Positions 30,489 to 41,521 of a DNA stretch of 64,000 nucleotides are shown one piece after another (positions within the stretch are counted from its first letter, which is position 1; every line of letters starts with the position of its first letter). The stretch is from Parapristionchus giblindavisi. Taxonomy: Eukaryota > Nematoda > Chromadorea > Rhabditida > Diplogasteridae. The position numbers were made by a program, and so were the translations under genes. A model generated the notes under the pieces. That model was not told the DNA's origin. It worked only from the letters and a program-made list of their open reading frames with translations, and made no database searches. The DNA lies in NCBI GenBank assembly GCA_943737045.1, contig CALSFV010000204.1:1901501-1965500 (forward strand), given 5' to 3'.

Positions 30489-33400
30489 TCAATCGACGAA
30501 GAACACCTCGACACCGTTCTCACACTGCGAACGAGGTCGACGATAGGCGTAGTCGTGATCCGACTGAAACAGAAGCAAGATTAATCAATCGATAATCAAG
30601 GCTACAGTAACTAATCAATCATAAATGCCCGAAATTCAATCGATAATTTCTCTCTAATCAGCATTATTGAATCAAATAACTGCTAATCAGAGTTCTGGTT
30701 GCTTAAAGGCACAACCCGAGCTAACTCGAGCTGACAAGAGCGGAGAATTTACGAGAGTTTTAGCTTGAAGTCCTTTCAGACGATCATTTATCGATGATAA
30801 TATCCGATATCCGTTAATATGTCCATCCCGAAACATGAATTCAATAGGTCTCACAAATATTCTCGTAAATGTTAAAGGGAGAGAAACCTTTGACAAAAAT
30901 GTGGCTCTGCCTTTGAAATATATAGAAATTCCTTTTATTGTTAGATGATTCAACCCGTTTCACTGACAAAGGTTATCTCTCTTTAAGCGACTCAAAACAT
31001 TTTAAAAATCAATAATCTCACCTGTGCTTCCACCATCGTGATCTCCTCCTCTTTGACTGTCGCCGACAAGGCAGGAGCTCTATCGGGCACCGTAGCGAGC
31101 TCCGCAGTGCTAGCACGAGCTCCAGGGGACCATGATGATACTGATGATGATGAAGATATTGGTGATGATGGAGTCAGAGCTTGCAGAGCTTGCAGAGCTC
31201 GCTGCACTGGCAGCTGACGATTCTGTTGTTGCTGCAGCGCACGCTGCAAAAGGGGCAGATCGATATCATACAGAGATCTGGTCCCTGGTCGATTCACAAA
31301 ATTATTATTATTATTAATTATTAGTAGTTTATATACTCGCAAAATTGGACTAAGAATCGTCAATTCTCAATGATTAATTATTGATTTTCCTTTTTGGTTT
31401 TTTTCGATAATTAACATTATTGATTTTTTTCTTGTATCCGCACACAATTTTGCTCGTCGCAAAATGTGCATTATGTCTCAAATTATGCAATGAAATAACG
31501 AATAAGACTAAGAACCAACCATGGTCCCAGATCTCATCTCTACATCTCCCTCCTTCTCATTATAATGGAATAAATAAATAAATAAATAAAGAATAAGAAC
31601 CAACCATGGTTCCGAATCTCGGCTGCATAACCACTTCCGGTATATCCATTGGCTCCTTGCTGTTACTCCTCCTGCCACTAGACGTCTCACCGGGACTCTT
31701 GGCCTGTGCAACCACCGGACTCTTCGCCTCCACGGGTACCGTATTCTCTGCCTGACCGGCTACCGTACTCTTCGCGTGCTCGGCTACCGTAATCTTCATC
31801 TCAACTGGTACCAAAGTATTCTCTGCCTGATCGGCTACCGTACACTTCGGCTGTTCGGCTACCGTACTTTTGGCCAGTTCGGCTATCGTAATCTTCAACT
31901 CTTCGGGCACCAAACTCTTGTCCTCACCGGCCAGCGTATTCTTGGCTTCTCCCCGTACCGTACTCTTGTTCTCATCGGCTACCGTATTCTTGGCTTCTTC
32001 GTGTACCGTAATCTTGGCCTCTCCGAGTACCGTACTCTTTTGTCCAACTACCGTATCACCCTCGTCCTTTCCAGGCATTTGCACAGCTCTAAGTTTGAAG
32101 GATGCAGTGCGGAGACGGGAGATGACCTGCAATTTTTATATCAGTTACTGAATGAAATACCACGAAATATCATACAATCGCGTTTGGCAATTTTTGGTCA
32201 ATCAGCATGGGGTAACATTGATTGATTTTTTTTTAAATTTGTTGAATTTCAGTCAAGCAATACTCAAACATTTCCCCTCTTTTTGTAGGCCATAGTGGCC
32301 TCAATGTCGGGTCAGTTCCGAATACTTGAGATGTAGATCGGGTCAGTTTTGTTCCAAAGTCAGTTAATATTTCGCAATACCCCGCGAGAGAGTGTGTGAA
32401 ACGAGAGATTGTGAGTGGGGCGAAAATGTATGAGGCCATTGCTGCTCACCTGATTCATACGAAGACGCTCCATGTTACGATCCTGATCGACCTGAAATCA
32501 ATCAATCAATAAAATGTTCTGACTACAGTAATCAATCAATCAATAACCTCATCCGCGCCTTCATTCTTCACCTCCACCTTGCACGTACTGACCACGTGGC
32601 CGCCAGAGTGCTGTAACTATCGATCGATTATTGATTGAATAAAATCAAAACTACAGCATATCTTTATTGATTGATCCGCAAATCAATACAACTCACCGCA
32701 TCCGCAGTAGTCTTGACCACAAGCGAGAACTTGGCCTGCAACACAGCAATCAATCAATAAGCTCAAATCTTCAAGCCCCGCCCATTATCGATCAATAAAC
32801 CGATTTATCCCAAGCTCCGCAATTTAACGATTGAGCTACCCTGATCTACCTCATCCGGTGCCGACTCATCCTCGATAATCTCGTGAATCTCTTCAACATC
32901 ATCTTCGCCTTGATCCTAGAATAAATCAATAATCAGTTGACGAGTTACCGTAAGCTAATCAATTTGTTACACAATCTCCCTCATTGGCTTGTGTCAGCTA
33001 TCACCTCTACGCCAAACTGAGCCGTCTAGCCCAAACACCAAACCCGTCTGGGCTCCGCCTCACACTCACCTCAATCGGCGAGATCGCGGCGGCGACGTGT
33101 GCCGGCTGAAGCCGCGCCGGCGGCTCATCATCATCCTCACAAGACACGACGTCTATCTGGAAGCGACATTCATCAATCAATAATATATCCTGAATCAATC
33201 AATAAATAAAAGGTTCAATCTATACGCAGTACTGAATCAATCAATAACCAAAGGATTTGAATCCATGCGCAATCACGGGTAGTATTAGGTTGAGTCATAA
33301 GACTTGTCGCATTTTTGGCCCTTTAAACAAATTAAATTAACTTTATCTCAGCAAAAGCAAATCAATCAAAGTAAGCGCCATCTGCGTCGACACACTTCCT

Positions 33401-35045
33401 CCAAAGTTCGGGTAGCTTGTAGGTGATGTGCTCCCAGAAGGACGGCTGCTAGGAGGCAAAGTATTTGGTCAGCCAGATTTCGACATCCCGCTGATTATTG
33501 AAGTGTACTCCCCCGAGAGTGCACTACATATCGAAAAACAAGCGGTAATCGCTAGGAGCCAAGTCGGCCGAATAGGACGGCTGGGGGACGACGTGCCAGT
33601 CAAGGTCCAACAGGGCCTTTTTGATCGTCCTTGCCATATGGGGTCGGGCGTTTTCGTGCTGAAACTGAATCCGGTCGAGCAGCCAGGGAATGGAGGGGTC
33701 CTTGGACTTCAGGGTCTATAGCTGGCGAGAGGATACCGCGACCATAATAGCCGACCCCTGAGGGAGCAGCTCCCAATGCAGCAAACCGCCTCTGCTCCAC
33801 CATTCAGACAGCATGATCTTTTTCTGGTGAAGTTCGGAATTTGGGATGAAATTGGGCTGCTCAGCTCGATCGATCCACTGAGCCCGGAGGGCTACGTTGT
33901 CGTAAGGGATCCACTTTTCATCTCCATTCATGATCCCGTCGATCCAAGCCTTTGTACGAGCGTACGAAATTAGATTCAGACACGGGTCCGCACGGTTTCA
34001 CTTCTGCTTGTCCGACAGTCGGAGGGGTAACCATCGACCCAAATTCTGGACCTTGCCAAGATCCTGTATTCAACCAACGATGGTGGGTTGGCTTACCTTA
34101 AGACTCGTCGCCATATCACAGTAGCATATGGGTCCGCTTGGACGTGATGCTCCAGCACGTCCAAGTACAGCTCGGGGGCCGTCCTAACCTTCGACGTCGT
34201 ACTCCATTCTTCGAAGCGTTTGAGCCAATGCTACACAGTGCGCGTACTAGGGGCCTTAGTGTTGTAAACTACCGCCATACGGATGTGGCCATCGGGATGT
34301 TTGAGCTAGAATAGGAAGAAATCAACATGACGTGTCACATGTGCACAAAACTGGGAACGAATTGAAGAGGCGTTTCAGCTACTAGACTCGACGTAGGCAC
34401 AATTCACTAGTACGCTCAAACAGTAGTAGTAGTGACTTATTTAGTGCCAGAACGGACGGGGTAATTGATAACGTACGACTGAGCAGTGATAGCACAAACA
34501 TACCCCTCCAAAATGCGACAAGACTTATGACTCAACCTAATAAAATCATGATCGATCTGACAATTTCACGAATATTAATTATACTTTTTGTACAAATTTC
34601 AAACATGGACTCAAAGAGCTAAGAAACTGGCCAAAAAAATCAATAAACCACAATGAAACATAGGTCGAATAGCTAGGTAACACATTTTCAAAATGCGGCC
34701 AGGTTTCTTGATTTTTCCGGGGAATTTTCGGCTCAAAATGTGGTCAGGCTTCGTAGATAACCTACTTTTCGACCTATGCAATGAAAAATCAATAAAACCT
34801 ATAAAATAAAATAAAATAAAAAAAACCTAAAAAATCAACCAATAAACCCCCTGCATACATCGTCAGTCTCGTCTGAGTGGATGATTCGGGAGACCGCGAT
34901 GCACTCCTCGTCGGCACCATTCTCGCCGCCGAAGACCTGCTCCGTGCCGTCATCGTTATTCTCGCCCATGACGTCATCACCATCACCGTAGTAGTAGCCG
35001 TCGTCGTCGGTCCAGAAGTGCTGAATAATAATAATAATAATAATA

Positions 35046-35083
<38 letters not shown>

Positions 35084-38000
35084 TACCATTTTGCAAAAAA
35101 CTGATAAAAATAAAGTGAAATAATAGGAACAGTACAATAGGTCAAATCAAGATTAAGGTATTCTATCATATTTGGGTACAAGAGTATTTAATTGATTGAT
35201 TACTGGTCAGAACCCCACGTATGATGTTTTAGCTTAGTTTGTTTAGTTATAATTTATTCATTTCCCACATAGCACTTCACAATTCAGGAGAATAGGCGCA
35301 CTGGAAAATTGGAATGAATTATTATTAAAGATTCAAAGATAGATACAAAACTACCATATATCGATAGAGCATAAAAATACGAGCCGAGCAAGAAACGCAA
35401 AACCAACAAGACAACATGAGACATAGGTGGGCGCGCGAAAACGAATTATTTTTGCGCACAGCCTTGCCTTCCCTTGCGGGGCCTTGCACATAGCCTTACC
35501 TCGCAAAAAATTGGAAAATTTCCGGTCAATTCTGCTAAAAATAGCCATGCGCATAGCCTTGCCTTACAATTCTCCGGTTTGCGCACAGCCTTTCCCCCAC
35601 CGTGCCCACCTATGACATGACACTACGCCGAAACGACGGAGACGTCCGCGCAAACTATGCAAAATAAAAATTTTGAGCTCGATTTTGGTATGAATGTATT
35701 GTTTCCAACTATTAAATTACATTTATGCCACAATCCCCATTCTGCAGAGCTTACGTGGACGTCTCCGTCGCTACGGCATAAGTACGTAAGGCAAATTTAA
35801 CACACCGCATTATTATTCAAGTTTGATGAACCTATCAACCATGCATCGATAGAGCATAAACATGAGCCGAGCACGAAACGCAAAATCAACAAAACAACAT
35901 ATCACCAAGTCAGGCATATTCTAATAGAACAACCCATATTTTCAAAATAAAATTAAAGATCAAAGATCAAACTACGAAACAATCAATAATTCTCTTCTAC
36001 CTGCTGATTCTGCTCTCCGTGCATGCTACCAGGTCTGTGCTTGGGCGAGTTCGGCGTCGGGTCGAAGACCTGAATATCATGTGGGGTGCACAAACTACAA
36101 ATCCAAATTACAAAGATCAAAGACCAGTCAATGCTCAAACTACACAAACCCATTCACAGAGATACAGGACCAAACTACAAAGATCAAAGATCAAAACACG
36201 CAATACCTGGACGGACCGCTTGGCGCGTGTCGGACGAGGCGCGGATACTTCGGTGTGCGCTCGCTTCCGCGCCACTCTACCGATCGCCGGCGTCTCGGAG
36301 GGAACTCCGGCGCGAGGTACCGTATCCCGGGGTACGGTAGCGCCATCTTCGGCTGCGGTATCCACGGCCTTCTTCGGACGGCCGCGCTTTCTGCGCACGG
36401 TCACCGTGCTGTCGGCGACATCCTGAATCAACCAATCAGTCGATAAATCAACCAATTAATCGATCGATCAACCAACCAATCAATCAATCGATCGATCGAT
36501 CGATCCATCAACCAATATTTACCACAAGCGATACGCCACCGTATGCCACATACTCAACTTACATACCATATCTAACTGAAGTGTGGGAGTAACACTCTCA
36601 GCATTGGCGACGCGACGCTTGGGTACGGTAGCGCCCTTCTTGTTAGCCTGAACAACAGGCATTCGTACTGCACAATTCAAATAAATACGGTAGCATACTG
36701 TAGAAGTGTGTATCGTATCTGGGGTGCTTATTGCATAGATCGAATAGCTAGGTTATCGGATTTTAAAATACGGTCAGGTTTTTTTTCAATTTAAGGCAAA
36801 TTTGGGTCAAAATCCGGTCAGGTTTTTCGATTTTTGGGAAAATGTGGCTCAAAATGCGGTCAGGCTTGGTACTTTGTAACAAACTTTTCGACCTATGGTT
36901 TATTGATTACTTACCGCCTCAATCGGACATGATTTCCGGGAGGAAGTCCACTTAGAGTTAGCGCTCGTCTTCGGCTGCTTCTGCTTAACCTGAACAATTA
37001 CTGTATATCGCTAGCTAGTGTAATCTTACTGTAGAACCACTGTAGATCTACTGTAGGAAGAACTACTGTAGGCCAGAATATTGGTTGATTCACACACACC
37101 TGCCCACTGCCATGGCTTGCTCGGCGACTCGTGGAAGGTACATCCTCCTCGTTCTGCAGATTACGGTAACAATTGAATCAATCAATAACATTTAACAATC
37201 AATATACCTGATCATCTACAGTATTCTTCGGCGTCTTGTCCATCTTCGACCGATACTTGTCGCCATACTGAAAGTGTACTGTATATTATTCGATCAATCA
37301 ATACCTGCCCGATCATAGTGTTTTCATGGGCAGGTGGTACCGAAAAAATGTGGTACTGACCACATGGTATTGGGAATGTACAAGGCTAGCTTGAAACCAG
37401 TTTCAAATATGTGTGCCTATTAGGCCCTATGTTTTCTTATTGTTAACCGCGTGTTAATCAAATCAATCAATTTTTGCTTGCGACTCAAACAATCAATACT
37501 TGCCCGAGTCCCCCAATCAATCAATACTTGCCCGAGTCTGGCAATCAATCAATACCCGCATCATATTTCCAATCAATCAATACTTGCCTGAGCCTCCCAA
37601 CTGCGTCGCTTCGCCTTGACTCGTTCCTCTTCCCTCTTCCTCCTCTCCACCACCTCCTCTTCGTGTAGATCGCCGTAGATCTTCGTCCAATCGGTCAAGC
37701 AGCCCGACTGACGAGCAATATTTACTCAGTTTTTATTTATTTATTTATCTTACAATACACATCAGCAAAAAGGCAAAAAAAGGATGTCGAAAAGACAATG
37801 AAGTGATTGTTCAACAAGAAAAAACCTACCGTATACTTGACTCTCTTGACGCCGTCATCATGATGATCCTGCAACGATTATCGATTATCGATTATAGCAG
37901 CCAATGTACGGTATCCATACGTATTGCGTTCCCGCGTCGACCATCTTGGGACGAGGACGTGACGGTGCGTCTTCAAGGTCATCATCTCGCCTCTTCTGAA

Positions 38001-41000
38001 TAAATAGACAAATCAATCAATCGATCAATCAATATTAATCTCCAAACCCATCATCAACTTACATCATTATTCATCCAATCTTGATCTGCATTCCGCGCCG
38101 GTAGTTCGTGATTCAACGCGCTCCGACGTCTACTGTGACGATGGCCCTGAGAATAGGTCAGAATAGTATAGAAATAAAAAAATAAATAATAAATAAATAT
38201 AACAAATAACTATAAGAAATAAAATAGGTCACAATAGAATAGAATAGAATAGGTCAATCGCCTTTTTTTATATTCGATCAATAAACTAGTCCAGGTGAGA
38301 CGCAAATTGCTATTGTCAACCAGGATCAATCAATAACCGGACTGCACCAACCTTGGCTCTCGCACGATCGTCATTTCGAGCGCCAATCAGATGGCATACG
38401 AGATCGGCAATCTGAAAATCAATCGATAATATCCAAAAATCTACAGTATCCCTAAATAAACTAGAACGGTACACTATATACCGGAAATATCGAATACAAA
38501 ATATTATATCTTGGAAAACAGTGCCCGAAAGCAAGAGATACAGTACCCCCCATCAACAACTCATTGGCTACCGTATCCAAGGGGCTCAGCTACAGTACCC
38601 CTACAACTCTTAGGCTACCGTATCCAGAGGATCCAGCTACAGTACCTGCTCTCGCTCCGCGCGTTTCTTAGGCTCGATGAACTCGAGAAAGGCGCACACG
38701 GACTTCTCGGCGGACGACTCAGTGTCGTCGTTGGAGAGTCGGGTGAAGAGGCTGCAATGACTTTTATTTTACAAAAATACAATATTTAGCAAAATAATAA
38801 ATAGTTATAAATTTATTAATCAATTATCATAACGCTACTGCCAGTTGGCAAAGAGAAATTTTCAATTTTCGATGTTCGATTTTCGAAAGAGACTCGCGTG
38901 GTGCATTCATGTTTCTGCATCCACATGAAACGTGTGTTTGCTTCAATATATTTAATAGCAAGTACATTGCACAGGAACAAAACAAAATACATAAATCTCA
39001 CTCATGAAGCACCCTCCATGCGCGCTTCTTGTCCATGCAGGCTACGTGAATCTGAAAATTATTGATTGATTACTGTTCATATATCGATTGATCTCAGATC
39101 AACTATCGATTGATAATTATGATCGATCAGTAACCGGAGAAAACTTACTTCTCCATAGAGCGCGTGCAGAACCGACCACAGCGAGTGCGCGATTGAATCG
39201 CCAATCTACGAAATCAATCAATAATTCAATCAATAAATCAATACTACCGTATCATACCTGATCCTTTCTCGTGGTAAGAGTCGCTGCAAGCATGATCGCT
39301 CCCTGCGTATAGTAGGCGACACGCCGCAAATGTTCCATGGCTGGCAATCGATTTATTTACCATCTTGGCATTATTAATAAATAAAATAAAATAAATGAAT
39401 TATGCTAGGTACATAAAATAAATATATCGACATGATATCAATATTATATCATGTTCTCTCGTTTTGAATTATCAGCTCATTGCGCCTCGTGCGCAGATAA
39501 ATTAAATTAAATTAAATTAAATTAAATTAAATTAAATTAAATTAAATTAAATTAAATTAAATTAAATTAAATTAAATTAATCCGCTCACTCTTTGCTCCA
39601 CCCGCCTCGACCATAAGCATCTGTCCAGTCTCATTGGAGATAAACGCGAACAACTCCCTGTCGCCACCCTTCTCGAAGTGAACGTACCTTAAATTGTTTA
39701 TATAATAGTATTAATATTGCATTTGAGAAGAAAAATATGGGCAAAATTTTCCTGATAATTTATCAAAATTATGCTTCTTGCTTCTGCGATAGATTGCTGA
39801 TTGTTTCCAAGGCAATGCAACGCGTTTCATCAGGAACGTGTTATAGACGGAAATCATGGACTAACTGATTCAGGGTACAGTAAACTTCCGTTTCATCTGA
39901 GCAATGCCTCTTGACCATTTTTCTTTCGCAATATTAGTCAACCGCGATCTGGGAACACTCTGCAGCGTACCTTTCCAGCATGTCGTTTGACGACAGCGAC
40001 AGATTGTCCAATTTGAGCTTGGGCATCCTGAAAACGAATACGGTTACGGTAATCAGTTATTGATTGATAGATGATCTACATTAGCTAGTTATTGATTGGT
40101 TCATGATCTACGGTAGCTAATTATCGATTGGTTCATGATCTACGGTAATCAATAATTGGGTCAGTGCTCACTCTTCGTAGGCGAAGTCAGGGCCTTGACA
40201 ACGTGAGGCGGGACGATTCAGTTTGATGCGATGTTTGTGGCTCTTGAGGAGAACTGACATGACCTGGAAGCAGAGTTGCATTAGTACCAAATAGATATGA
40301 GTAAATTGTAAAGCATAGATTTGCGGCGCCCTCGCCGTTTATTTTTATATAGTGGATCGATTCTCCAAATAGGTTGGATCAATTCAGAAAATTCGTTATT
40401 TTTCGCGTAAAAGTCGTAATTTTTAGCGTCATTTCGCATCAAGTGGGCCAAAATTAGAGTTATATAGTGAGTCAATCCTCGAACTCACTTGATCTACATC
40501 AGCCATGGTCAGCAGGGCTCTCCACAGAGGACCATTTCGATGGCGTCGAATATCCAGCGCAGACCAGATAAGGGCTCGCAGCTGTAGATTTAGAATTTGA
40601 TTTAATTAAATAATTAAATATTTAACTATTCGTTATCTGCACTGTCAATCAACGTTGAATTAAAATCAAATGTGAAATATAAAAAGAAAATAGTTGAATG
40701 GAAAGAAATTATAGAGTAGTTTTCCTTACAATGGGCGAACTTCTCGTATCGAGTGGAGCTATGGTCCCTTGTACTTCTTTGTTCAGCGTTTCCACTAGAG
40801 GGAATGCGGCCTGAATCGAAACAATGAATAATTATCTTCAAAATAAACAGACAAACGTATAATTAAAGAATAAAATGAAATGTGGGAGATCGATCATACA
40901 AACAATAATAAACCGATCATAGTAAATAGGGAGTTCTAGAGCAATTCAAGTACATCCACAGGGTGTGAAAACAGCGCAGTTAGACGATAGAGAAACAGGG

Positions 41001-41295
41001 AACTGATGAGAGAGCACGCACTGCGAGAGGGTTAGGCAACGAGAGCATTCACTTGTTAGCATGATGCCCCAAAACACACAGCGTATTAAAAATGCCATAT
41101 ACCTCTGTAATCGCTGTGAATTCGACCTTCTCGACTTCAGTGAACGGAACGATCGATTGGTGAGTGGGGCGAATACGCAAAGAGTGTTGCTGAAACAGTA
41201 GAATCAGATATAAAATCATTTAAAAATGAATATTTCCTCACGTTTCTCTTAATCCGCGCTTTGCTTCCGAAGAAAAAGCCCTTCTTGGCTCTCAT
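30489..41295 (-). CDS. acidic AT-hook protein, unrecognised family
   Basis: Thirty-one exons in transcription order: 41295-41242, 41189-41103, 40810-40730, 40581-40489, 40263-40172, 40027-39971, 39687-39590, 39340-39258, 39205-39149, 39051-39002, 38751-38646, 38411-38352, 38146-38063, 37995-37921, 37868-37830, 37707-37588, 37267-37208, 37153-37100, 36989-36915, 36647-36567, 36422-36207, 36069-36001, 35020-34859, 33156-33070, 32915-32850, 32735-32697, 32610-32548, 32491-32450, 32126-31601, 31284-31022, 30563-30489; about 1037 aa in one frame. Residues 1-320 look folded and helical ('LRALIWSALDIRRHRNGPLW'). The middle is basic with an AT-hook, RKRGRPKK, near 513-520. The 580-640 region is very acidic. 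Residues ~770-890 form octapeptide repeats. Probably nuclear, DNA- or chromatin-associated (inference). The ATG lies 7 bp after a TTTTAG acceptor, suiting trans-splicing. Exon 16 uses a GC donor. Confidence 0.75.
30873..30986. mobile_element. B-related hairpin MITE (variant L)
   Basis: Ends 'ttaaagggagagaaaccttt' and 'aaaggttatctctctttaa', inside the last intron of the AT-hook gene. Similar to the left arm at 18618. An eroded family A left half precedes it from about 30702. Confidence 0.7.
31650..32060 (-). repeat. coding octapeptide array (24-bp units)
   Basis: About fifteen degenerate 24-bp units within the large exon 32126-31601 encode variants of E-A-K-S-T-V-A-E (EAKITVHE, EAKNTVAD, LAKSTVAE, HAKSTVAG). 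The TV step is usually written with a TACCGTA-like sequence on the plus strand. The array is in frame and open throughout. Confidence 0.85.
33285..34540 (-). mobile_element. mariner-family transposon, decayed
   Basis: Perfect ~31-bp terminal inverted repeats start TTAGGTTGAGTCATAAGACT and are flanked by TA duplications at 33283-33284 and 34541-34542. The length of 1256 bp is typical of mariner. Inserted in the 1.7-kb intron between exons 35020-34859 and 33156-33070 of the AT-hook gene. The intact TIRs but broken transposase imply a fairly recent insertion that has since decayed. Confidence 0.95.
33370..34330 (-). pseudogene. mariner transposase pseudogene
   Basis: Minus-strand fragments show mariner hallmarks: 'GDEKWIPYDNV' (first catalytic Asp region), 'SEWWSRGGLLHWELLP', 'ENARPHMAR' and 'YSADLAPSDYRLF' (DD34D region). 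Several in-frame stops and at least one frameshift interrupt it, including stops shortly after 'SRQL' and in the N-terminal helix-turn-helix part, so no functional enzyme is encoded. Confidence 0.9.
34659..34778. mobile_element. hairpin MITE family K, copy 1
   Basis: Ends 'cataggtcgaatag' and 'cttttcgacctatg', with internal repeats of 'aaaatgyggycagg'. Second copy at 36734-36897. In an AT-hook gene intron. Confidence 0.75.
35025..35081. repeat. (AAT)n-(TTA)n palindromic microsatellite
   Basis: A run of AAT triplets switches to TTA triplets, forming a self-complementary tract 4 bp upstream (on the gene strand) of an AT-hook gene acceptor. Confidence 0.9.
35357..35903. repeat. 60-bp direct repeats enclosing two palindromic inserts
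   Basis: A ~60-bp sequence ('atcgatagagcataaa' ... 'gagccgagc' ... 'caacatga') occurs at 35357-35416 and again at 35844-35903. Between them lie a palindrome with 'cataggtgggc' / 'gcccacctatg' ends (35417-35616) and a second hairpin with 'acgacggagacgtcc' / 'ggacgtctccgtcg' (about 35618-35800). Confidence 0.75.
36734..36897. mobile_element. hairpin MITE family K, copy 2
   Basis: 'catagatcgaatagctagg' to 'cttttcgacctatgg'; contains one more internal 'cggtcaggtttt' unit than copy 1. Confidence 0.75.
37475..37588 (-). repeat. tandemly repeated splice-donor-like units
   Basis: On the gene strand, the exon 16 donor CAG|GCAAGTATTGATTG is followed by two further copies of 'actcgggcaagtattgattg', one preceded by an acceptor-like 'ttgccag'. 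The result is a small array of decoy GC donors. Confidence 0.7.
39499..39580. repeat. (AAATT)n microsatellite
   Basis: About sixteen AAATT pentamers, starting 4 bp beyond the exon 7 donor of the AT-hook gene. Confidence 0.95.
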
Positions 41296-41521
41296 TTCGA
41301 GCTAAAATTAGAAAATGTAAATAATGTTTTGTCTGGCAAGGGAGAAGTCATGACCAGATGTCGTCATCCAAATCAATGCGAAAATACGGCCGGAAAATTG
41401 ACGATAGGGAAGTGACAACAGTGCTAGAGGGTGAATAGGGCTGACCAGTCAATCAATACAGACATTTAAAAATGAATATATCACATGAAAACAGCTAAAG
41501 AGGTGAAAAACAGCTAAAAAA
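41296..41521. promoter_or_regulatory. candidate bidirectional promoter
   Basis: Only about 225 bp separate the two divergent start codons (41295 minus, 41522 plus). Each ATG has an AG acceptor just upstream (41302 minus, 'ttttag'; 41513 plus, 'aaacag'). No TATA box stands out. Coregulation is an inference from spacing, and the plus start is itself tentative. Confidence 0.4.

Noticed and set aside
31776..32225. 149-codon plus-strand frame with G-Y-R-T-L repeats
   Set aside because: It is the antisense shadow of the octapeptide-coding exon; no splice or start context supports it.
41358..41430. Alternative first exon for the TQT gene starting ATG at 41358
   Set aside because: Its only good donor leaves phase 1, which does not fit the phase 0 entry of exon 41698; the exon at 41522-41584 fits.
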